Shown here piece after piece: positions 56,115-64,000 of a stretch of DNA of 64,000 bases. The first letter of the stretch is position 1, and each line of letters begins with the position of its first letter. Below the pieces are notes generated by a model that did no database searches, was not told the origin of the DNA, and saw only the letters and a program-made list of their open reading frames with translations. Location of the stretch: contig NW_027168309.1 in NCBI RefSeq assembly GCF_040954835.1, positions 620,001 to 684,000 of the forward strand, in the 5' to 3' direction. The position numbers and the translations under genes are program-made. Origin of the DNA: Lepisosteus oculatus. Lineage: Eukaryota > Chordata > Actinopteri > Semionotiformes > Lepisosteidae.

Positions 56115-57983
56115 AGGGAGCGCCGCCGCCGCCGGCTTGCAATCATTTAACACGGAGGGCGAGGCGGCGGCGGTAACCTTTTTCAATGTCGCTCTCCGCT
56201 TCCCCCCAAAAAAAGCCAAATGACATGCTAGCACTCGGACACCCTTCAGAAGACTGAAGGGTGGCTTAAAGCTGGAAGGATTAGGTCTCCCCGTTCCGAC
56301 GCGACAATCGAACTTCCTTAGGCAGAGAGAAAGCAACATCGAGGAGCGTCAACAAGACTTTAGAAGCTGCGACACACGCCACTTTCAGTCGCAGACACAG
56401 CAGTTTTAAAGGCAGGAATCGCCTTTGCGAACGCCATGAGAAACAGAACGCAAGCTCAGGTCCTGCGGTTTAACAAACAGCCTCGGCTTTCAAGCGACAT
56501 TTCTTTTCTGGAGCGAATTCACTTTCAACTTCAAGAAATTCACACAACTTGCGAAATACGAAATACAAATCTGGCTCATCGCTGCACAAGAAATACCGCC
56601 GGCTGGCAAGAAAATGACAACGGTGTTTTTCCTTAACGAAAAACTTCCCATGGAGAAAAACAACGGCTGTGCGTCTCTGTCGGCTTGATTCAGTTTAATG
56701 CAAGTATTCATTCTCCTCCTGGAAAATACAGCTTGCGAAAGATGAAATACAATTCTTGGCTTTTCTGGGTGAGTGCAGAAGAAATCCTGCCGGCTGGCAG
56801 AAGAATTCCAGCCTTTTTTACTCTTTAACCACAAACTTGCGAATGATACAAAGCAAGCGGGGTGCGTTTCTGTGCAGCTGTTAACTGAACAGCTGCTGCT
56901 TCAAGCCCACCCAGGGCTCATTCCGATTTCAACATCATGCCCCCTGAAGGTAGACTGGATTTCTTTGCGAAGCATTCACCTTTTGGACGTTTCAGGAAAG
57001 GTGCGTGTCGATGCCAGACTTGAAAAGCTTTCCATACAAAGAAACAACATAGTGCTTTTGATTGATGGGAAACGGCAAGAGCGGTTTGAGCAGCTCCGGC
57101 CTCTCAACCGCTTTACAATGTGATCGGCACCTCGGTAGCCAGTTTAGAAGGCTGAAAAGGATGCTGGAAGCACAGCGACGTTCTAAAACCAGCGCTTGAA
57201 AAGCATCTGCATACATAAAATGTCCATTTCCCCAAAGCTGAATCTGCATCTTCAGAAGATTGTCAGCTATACGTTTTCGTTCTTTGTTTCCTTTTTTTAC
57301 GACAAGCTTTCGAGAAATGAACTGTCTATTGTGATGAAGGCTGCGTTAGAAATTGTGCATCTAGCTTAGTTCAATGAAATCGGGAGGTGCACCTGTCTCA
57401 AGCGGATGGCTCTTTGCAGGCACACTACGGAAACCTGCGGGCGCAAGTTGGGAGAAGTGACTCTTGCAGAGTGTTGAGCTTCGAGAAGAGGGCTCCGCTC
57501 AGGAAGATATTTCCACATGTTGAAGAGTCGCTTTTCGCCCTTTCTTTCCCACATTTTTCCAGTGCGGTTATTGATCGCGTTCAAAATGTTTTCCCAACGT
57601 ACGTGTTACCTGCAAAATCACAGTGAAACTGTTATGCCGAAAAGATTCCTAATAGTTATTGTATTAGAATAGCTCTCCAATTTCTTAGCCTTCGTACACG
57701 CAATGTTTAAGGAAACGCTAGAGTAAATGAAACTGTAAATAGACAGGAGCTCTTCTTAGTTTTCATACAAGTTATGATGGCTGCAGCTCCTATCTGCGTC
57801 CGGGTGACCGGAGCCAAGGGATTATCTGCGGAACCTTTGATTTATCTCTCGGGCAAGGAGCTAGATACGCCCTTTTCATCTCGGTTTGATCACACCTGTG
57901 CATTAAAACGCAGTGCTCGGTACCATCGAGGTGTAAGAGGTTCAAGGATGAGCGGGAAACTTTGTTAATAAGGAGACGGGCAC

Positions 57984-58056
57984 CGCCCAACGTGGGGCTC
58001 GAACCCACGACCCTGAGATTAAGAGTCTCATGCTCTACCGACTGAGCTAGCCGGGC
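57984..58056 (-). tRNA. tRNA-Lys-CTT: tRNA-Lys (CTT), copy 15
   Basis: Identical to copy 1. Confidence 0.98.
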
Positions 58057-58877
58057 GCCGGTGGAGCTGGTGGTTAACTTGTCCCTGTTGACGGCAATTT
58101 GACAAGGTATACTTCCTGGCTTTTCATCATGTGCTGACCGGATTCGAGAGTAGCACACCCTGTTCTTTGTTGATTACTGTACCTCCAGCAGCGCAAATGT
58201 CAGTAATCATTGAAATGTACGACCTACAATCTCCTCAGCATGCCCGCGTGGACTCCTCAGTGATCATCCTTCTACGTTCTGCTGTAGTTTTCATGCAAGT
58301 GAAAACCGTGCTCCAAATAACAGCGGCACAGTTGTATCCTGCGGTAAGCATTCTTCTAATTCCATCGTTTTGCTCCAGGTAAAAGGTAGCGCATCATAGT
58401 GTTGATATTCCAAGGTTTCAGAGTCCGTATTGGATGGCTTGGATGCAGACATCGCTCAGAGCTCCCAGTATGATTTTCCCGAGTTCAGTTTTGCAGTGTT
58501 TTAGTGCTTTACTACTTCCAGTGGGCCTTTGAATGCTCTGCTAAGTAGAGACGTGACATAATTACTAATGCGACCGAGTGTGCTGGCTGTTCCTGGTTCG
58601 TAATGATTAACGCGAGAAATCAATATAAACATAACTGCTTCGATTTCGAGGTTCAGTTGAAGCTTTCAAAGAAACTATCAAAGACCTCAGAACAACCGAA
58701 GACACATTTGGTCATCTCCGTATTGGTGAAGATTAAAGAGTCCCGCAAGTGTCAAGCTTGCACAAACACACACGAGAGAGAAACTCAGGACAGAATTTAA
58801 AGAAAGGGAGATGCAGACTATTTGAAGGCACTTTGCTAACCCAATGGCATGCTTATGAATCGTGCATAGGACACATG

Positions 58878-58949
58878 TAGCAGAGGATGGTTTCGATCCA
58901 TCGACCTCTGGGTTATGGGCCCAGCACGCTTCCGCTGCGCCACTCTGCT
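58878..58949 (-). tRNA. tRNA-iMet-CAT: Initiator tRNA-Met, copy 15
   Basis: Identical to copy 1. Confidence 0.98.
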
Positions 58950-59228
58950 GACGGCCTCTCTGCGTGTGGCGCACAACTGCTCTTTTTATTTCCTACATAA
59001 GTGATGAAAGAGTTGAAAGTTTCAACGACAAACGCAGACGTCACTTTGAGCGCTTGGTGTTGTAGCACAAATCATCACATGCTGCTCTACACTGGATTAT
59101 AAAAGCCGACACATTTTCCAAACATTTTAATGCTGGAGTCACACTGTAGTATTAATAACAGTGCGATACTCGAGGAGCGTAGTGGGATCGCGGTGGCTCA
59201 TCAGACCGCCCCGGGACGGGGGGCCCGC

Positions 59229-59311
59229 GTCAGGATGGCCGAGCGGTCTAAGGCGCTGCGTTCAGGTCGCAGTCTCCCCTGGAGGCGTGGGTTCGAATCC
59301 CACTCCTGACA
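59229..59311 (+). tRNA. tRNA-Leu-CAG: tRNA-Leu (CAG), copy 15
   Basis: Identical to copy 1. Confidence 0.98.
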
Positions 59312-60143
59312 AAAAGCTTGCTCAGTGCCGTCTCCAGTCGGGTGCAAATGGGTGAAGCAGCCTGCCGCAGGGAACGTGCGCCGATAGGCGTAGGTGTATC
59401 CCCTGCCTCTTCCGATTTAGCTCGTGCTCCATAGGATGGAAGCGGATGCTCTGGCTTTTTGACTCGAATATAACCTGATCACAACAGAAGGCCGTGCAGC
59501 CCAGTGCTGGTTTAAGAATGCCTCGTGTCTTCAGGCCCCTATTCCTTCAGGTTACCCCTTTGGAATAGTCGTCCGAAAAAGACGGGAAAGGAAAAGCATG
59601 TAAGCTCCCACACACTGCGTTAGCATTAGCGGTTGGAATCTGATGGGAGAAAAGCAACCTGGCTCGCCGTCAAGCAATCCATCCCTGGTCTCCCACGTGA
59701 CAGGCGGGGATACGCACCACTATACTAACGAGGAGCGCTTGCTTGGCGCTTGAAGACACTTCCTCTTGCGGCTACTACTGTTTCCGGTTTCGTCTTTTCT
59801 TTTCATTCCTCCCAGAGGAGCGCATGAAAACGTTTCCATCTGCGCCATCCTCACCCCTCCAATGCTATGGTCCCTGCTCCTCCTGGTGCACTGCAAACAC
59901 TCATTCAGCCGGTTCTTTCAGTTTGAATACTTAGGTCTTCAAAGGCTGGAAGTAGGGCGCAAGACATGCCAATGCCAAAAGCGTGGCAGTGTGCTTCCAG
60001 CTGTGAAATGTCACTGGTGGATGTTGAAGACATTACTTCCAAGGCAGCAGGTCCAAGCGATTTAGCGTTTGTACAAGAAGCAGGAAGAGAGAAACGGCAC
60101 TCCGCCTTTTTCTGGGCAGGCCGAAGCGACAGGAGAAGGGCGC

Positions 60144-60225
60144 CGTAGTCGGCAGGATTCGAGCCGACGCGGGGAGACCCCAATGGCTTTCTAGCCCATC
60201 GCCTTAACCGCTCGGCCACGACTAC
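60144..60225 (-). tRNA. tRNA-Ser-AGA: tRNA-Ser (AGA)-like, copy 15
   Basis: Identical to copy 1. This is the last Ser gene in the window. Confidence 0.8.
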
Positions 60226-62094
60226 AGGGAGCGCCGCCGCCGCCGGCTTGCAATCATTTAACACGGAGGGCGAGGCGGCGGCGGTAACCTTTTTCAATGT
60301 CGCTCTCCGCTTCCCCCCAAAAAAAGCCAAATGACATGCTAGCACTCGGACACCCTTCAGAAGACTGAAGGGTGGCTTAAAGCTGGAAGGATTAGGTCTC
60401 CCCGTTCCGACGCGACAATCGAACTTCCTTAGGCAGAGAGAAAGCAACATCGAGGAGCGTCAACAAGACTTTAGAAGCTGCGACACACGCCACTTTCAGT
60501 CGCAGACACAGCAGTTTTAAAGGCAGGAATCGCCTTTGCGAACGCCATGAGAAACAGAACGCAAGCTCAGGTCCTGCGGTTTAACAAACAGCCTCGGCTT
60601 TCAAGCGACATTTCTTTTCTGGAGCGAATTCACTTTCAACTTCAAGAAATTCACACAACTTGCGAAATACGAAATACAAATCTGGCTCATCGCTGCACAA
60701 GAAATACCGCCGGCTGGCAAGAAAATGACAACGGTGTTTTTCCTTAACGAAAAACTTCCCATGGAGAAAAACAACGGCTGTGCGTCTCTGTCGGCTTGAT
60801 TCAGTTTAATGCAAGTATTCATTCTCCTCCTGGAAAATACAGCTTGCGAAAGATGAAATACAATTCTTGGCTTTTCTGGGTGAGTGCAGAAGAAATCCTG
60901 CCGGCTGGCAGAAGAATTCCAGCCTTTTTTACTCTTTAACCACAAACTTGCGAATGATACAAAGCAAGCGGGGTGCGTTTCTGTGCAGCTGTTAACTGAA
61001 CAGCTGCTGCTTCAAGCCCACCCAGGGCTCATTCCGATTTCAACATCATGCCCCCTGAAGGTAGACTGGATTTCTTTGCGAAGCATTCACCTTTTGGACG
61101 TTTCAGGAAAGGTGCGTGTCGATGCCAGACTTGAAAAGCTTTCCATACAAAGAAACAACATAGTGCTTTTGATTGATGGGAAACGGCAAGAGCGGTTTGA
61201 GCAGCTCCGGCCTCTCAACCGCTTTACAATGTGATCGGCACCTCGGTAGCCAGTTTAGAAGGCTGAAAAGGATGCTGGAAGCACAGCGACGTTCTAAAAC
61301 CAGCGCTTGAAAAGCATCTGCATACATAAAATGTCCATTTCCCCAAAGCTGAATCTGCATCTTCAGAAGATTGTCAGCTATACGTTTTCGTTCTTTGTTT
61401 CCTTTTTTTACGACAAGCTTTCGAGAAATGAACTGTCTATTGTGATGAAGGCTGCGTTAGAAATTGTGCATCTAGCTTAGTTCAATGAAATCGGGAGGTG
61501 CACCTGTCTCAAGCGGATGGCTCTTTGCAGGCACACTACGGAAACCTGCGGGCGCAAGTTGGGAGAAGTGACTCTTGCAGAGTGTTGAGCTTCGAGAAGA
61601 GGGCTCCGCTCAGGAAGATATTTCCACATGTTGAAGAGTCGCTTTTCGCCCTTTCTTTCCCACATTTTTCCAGTGCGGTTATTGATCGCGTTCAAAATGT
61701 TTTCCCAACGTACGTGTTACCTGCAAAATCACAGTGAAACTGTTATGCCGAAAAGATTCCTAATAGTTATTGTATTAGAATAGCTCTCCAATTTCTTAGC
61801 CTTCGTACACGCAATGTTTAAGGAAACGCTAGAGTAAATGAAACTGTAAATAGACAGGAGCTCTTCTTAGTTTTCATACAAGTTATGATGGCTGCAGCTC
61901 CTATCTGCGTCCGGGTGACCGGAGCCAAGGGATTATCTGCGGAACCTTTGATTTATCTCTCGGGCAAGGAGCTAGATACGCCCTTTTCATCTCGGTTTGA
62001 TCACACCTGTGCATTAAAACGCAGTGCTCGGTACCATCGAGGTGTAAGAGGTTCAAGGATGAGCGGGAAACTTTGTTAATAAGGAGACGGGCAC

Positions 62095-62167
62095 CGCCCA
62101 ACGTGGGGCTCGAACCCACGACCCTGAGATTAAGAGTCTCATGCTCTACCGACTGAGCTAGCCGGGC
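62095..62167 (-). tRNA. tRNA-Lys-CTT: tRNA-Lys (CTT), copy 16
   Basis: Identical to copy 1. Confidence 0.98.
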
Positions 62168-62988
62168 GCCGGTGGAGCTGGTGGTTAACTTGTCCCTGTT
62201 GACGGCAATTTGACAAGGTATACTTCCTGGCTTTTCATCATGTGCTGACCGGATTCGAGAGTAGCACACCCTGTTCTTTGTTGATTACTGTACCTCCAGC
62301 AGCGCAAATGTCAGTAATCATTGAAATGTACGACCTACAATCTCCTCAGCATGCCCGCGTGGACTCCTCAGTGATCATCCTTCTACGTTCTGCTGTAGTT
62401 TTCATGCAAGTGAAAACCGTGCTCCAAATAACAGCGGCACAGTTGTATCCTGCGGTAAGCATTCTTCTAATTCCATCGTTTTGCTCCAGGTAAAAGGTAG
62501 CGCATCATAGTGTTGATATTCCAAGGTTTCAGAGTCCGTATTGGATGGCTTGGATGCAGACATCGCTCAGAGCTCCCAGTATGATTTTCCCGAGTTCAGT
62601 TTTGCAGTGTTTTAGTGCTTTACTACTTCCAGTGGGCCTTTGAATGCTCTGCTAAGTAGAGACGTGACATAATTACTAATGCGACCGAGTGTGCTGGCTG
62701 TTCCTGGTTCGTAATGATTAACGCGAGAAATCAATATAAACATAACTGCTTCGATTTCGAGGTTCAGTTGAAGCTTTCAAAGAAACTATCAAAGACCTCA
62801 GAACAACCGAAGACACATTTGGTCATCTCCGTATTGGTGAAGATTAAAGAGTCCCGCAAGTGTCAAGCTTGCACAAACACACACGAGAGAGAAACTCAGG
62901 ACAGAATTTAAAGAAAGGGAGATGCAGACTATTTGAAGGCACTTTGCTAACCCAATGGCATGCTTATGAATCGTGCATAGGACACATG

Positions 62989-63060
62989 TAGCAGAGGATG
63001 GTTTCGATCCATCGACCTCTGGGTTATGGGCCCAGCACGCTTCCGCTGCGCCACTCTGCT
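62989..63060 (-). tRNA. tRNA-iMet-CAT: Initiator tRNA-Met, copy 16
   Basis: Identical to copy 1. Confidence 0.98.
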
Positions 63061-63339
63061 GACGGCCTCTCTGCGTGTGGCGCACAACTGCTCTTTTTAT
63101 TTCCTACATAAGTGATGAAAGAGTTGAAAGTTTCAACGACAAACGCAGTCGTCACTTTGAGCGCTTGGTGTTGTAGCACAAATCATCACATGCTGCTCTA
63201 CACTGGATTATAAAAGCCGACACATTTTCCAAACATTTTAATGCTGGAGTCACACTGTAGTATTAATAACAGTGCGATACTCGAGGAGCGTAGTGGGATC
63301 GCGGTGGCTCATCAGACCGCCCCGGGACGGGGGGCCCGC

Positions 63340-63422
63340 GTCAGGATGGCCGAGCGGTCTAAGGCGCTGCGTTCAGGTCGCAGTCTCCCCTGGAGGCGTG
63401 GGTTCGAATCCCACTCCTGACA
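63340..63422 (+). tRNA. tRNA-Leu-CAG: tRNA-Leu (CAG), copy 16
   Basis: Gene identical to copy 1. The second base of the 3' flank is G instead of A (63424). Confidence 0.98.
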
Positions 63423-64000
63423 AGAAGCTTGCTCAGTGCCGTCTCCAGTCGGGTGCAAATGGGTGAAGCAGCCTGCCGCAGGGAACGTGCGCCGATAGGC
63501 GTAGGTGTATCCCCTGCCTCTTCCGATTTAGCTCGTGCTCCATAGGATGGAAGCGGATGCTCTGGCTTTTTGACTCGAATATAACCTGATCACAACAGAA
63601 GGCCGTGCAGCCCAGTGCTGGTTTAAGAATGCCTCGTGTCTTCAGGCCCCTATTCCTTCAGGTTACCCCTTTGGAATAGTCGTCCGAAAAAGACGGGAAA
63701 GGAAAAGCATGTAAGCTCCCACACACTGCGTTAGCATTAGCGGTTGGAATCTGATGGGAGAAAAGCAACCTGGCTCGCCGTCAAGCAATCCATCCCTGGT
63801 CTCCCACGTGACAGGCGGGGATACGCACCACTATACTAACGAGGAGCGCTTGCTTGGCGCTTGAAGACACTTCCTCTTGCGGCTACTACTGTTTCCGGTT
63901 TCGTCTTTTCTTTTCATTCCTCCCAGAGGAGCGCATGAAAACGTTTCCATCTGCGCCATCCTCACCCCTCCAATGCTATGGTCCCTGCTCCTCCTGGTGC

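Larger units (their letters stand above)
53444..57554 (+). repeat. Unit copy 14
   Basis: Majority type with A to T at 54927 (unit 1484, in the CRE-like site), shared only with copy 16. Confidence 0.97.
57555..61665 (+). repeat. Unit copy 15
   Basis: Majority type with A at unit 1484, unlike both neighbours. No private change seen. Confidence 0.97.
1..64000. repeat. Tandem array of a 4,111-bp multi-tRNA unit (15.57 copies)
   Basis: Every landmark recurs at exactly 4,111-bp steps across the whole window, in the same orientation, with no interruption, inversion or foreign insert. Each unit holds tRNA-Lys(-), tRNA-iMet(-), tRNA-Leu(+) and a tRNA-Ser-like gene(-). The unit boundary is arbitrary; here copy 1 starts at base 1. 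Both array ends lie outside the window. By eye I found 18 variable unit positions: 230, 485, 500, 517, 845, 846, 1296, 1484, 1664, 1675, 1732, 1759, 1815, 2073, 2560, 2764, 3040 and 3647. All are substitutions. The layout resembles the multi-tRNA tandem unit of Xenopus laevis, but the length and gene set differ. Its likely role is bulk tRNA supply; that is inference. Confidence 0.99.
61666..64000 (+). repeat. Unit copy 16, cut by the window edge
   Basis: 2,335 bp of the unit, ending before the Ser gene. Majority type at the visible sites, with A to T at 63149 (unit 1484, shared with copy 14) and private A to G at 63424 (unit 1759). Confidence 0.97.

Noticed and set aside
1-64000. CRISPR array, phage or plasmid concatemer
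   Set aside because: The repeats are 4.1 kb with eukaryotic tRNA genes lacking CCA. There are no short spaced repeats, cas genes, phage genes or replication genes.
1-64000. The tandem structure as a simple assembly duplication error
   Set aside because: Copies carry distinct, ordered variants, including private ones, so they are not one collapsed unit pasted repeatedly. Exact copy number still rests on the assembly.
1-64000. Retroelement or DNA transposon insertion in the array
   Set aside because: All copies have the same length and content. No terminal repeats, target-site duplications or transposase/reverse transcriptase motifs are visible.

Overview
The window is one uninterrupted tandem array. 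A unit of exactly 4,111 bp repeats head to tail 15.57 times, with 15 full copies and a 2,335-bp partial 16th copy cut by the right edge. No unique flanking DNA is visible at either end, so the array is longer than the window. Every unit carries four tRNA genes in the same order: tRNA-Lys(CTT) on minus, initiator tRNA-Met(CAT) on minus, tRNA-Leu(CAG) on plus and a tRNA-Ser(AGA)-like gene on minus. That makes 63 tRNA genes here (16 Lys, 16 iMet, 16 Leu, 15 Ser-like). No protein gene can be supported. Every open frame is short, unlike any family I know, and repeats with the unit; the frames at 236-604, 1133-1420, 1607-1801 and 2351-2896 simply read through the tRNA genes.

The source is almost certainly a vertebrate nuclear genome. 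From memory, the Lys, iMet and Leu genes match the vertebrate consensus base for base, with no encoded CCA, A1:U72 and A54 in the initiator, and internal A and B boxes. A fair share of the differences between copies are CpG decays, as expected in a methylated genome. Tandem multi-tRNA units are known from Xenopus laevis (a ~3.2-kb unit with iMet, Leu, Lys, Asn, Phe, Tyr and Ala genes) and tRNA gene expansion is known in zebrafish, so an amphibian or fish is my best guess. I cannot name a species.

Unit layout (copy 1; add 4,111 per copy): 1-429 spacer; 430-502 Lys; 503-1323 spacer; 1324-1395 iMet; 1396-1674 divergent iMet/Leu intergenic with a TATAAAAG and a CRE-like site; 1675-1757 Leu; 1758-2589 spacer; 2590-2671 Ser-like; 2672-4111 spacer with a GCC/GGC inverted repeat, a perfect 10-bp hairpin, a degenerate ~190-bp direct repeat and a probable tRNA-Asn relic.

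Three features stand out. First, none of the four genes has a run of four or more Ts on its sense strand near its 3' end (nearest about 76, 494, 145 and 164 nt away), although such runs are the normal RNA polymerase III stop signal. Second, the Ser gene has stem mismatches and C54 that create rival hairpins, yet it is kept unchanged in all 15 copies. Third, the copies are nearly identical and have no net length change: I found 18 variable positions by eye. The shared variants form a stepwise series from left to right, with copy 8 reverting to the copy-5 type, which is a readable record of unequal exchange or gene conversion.
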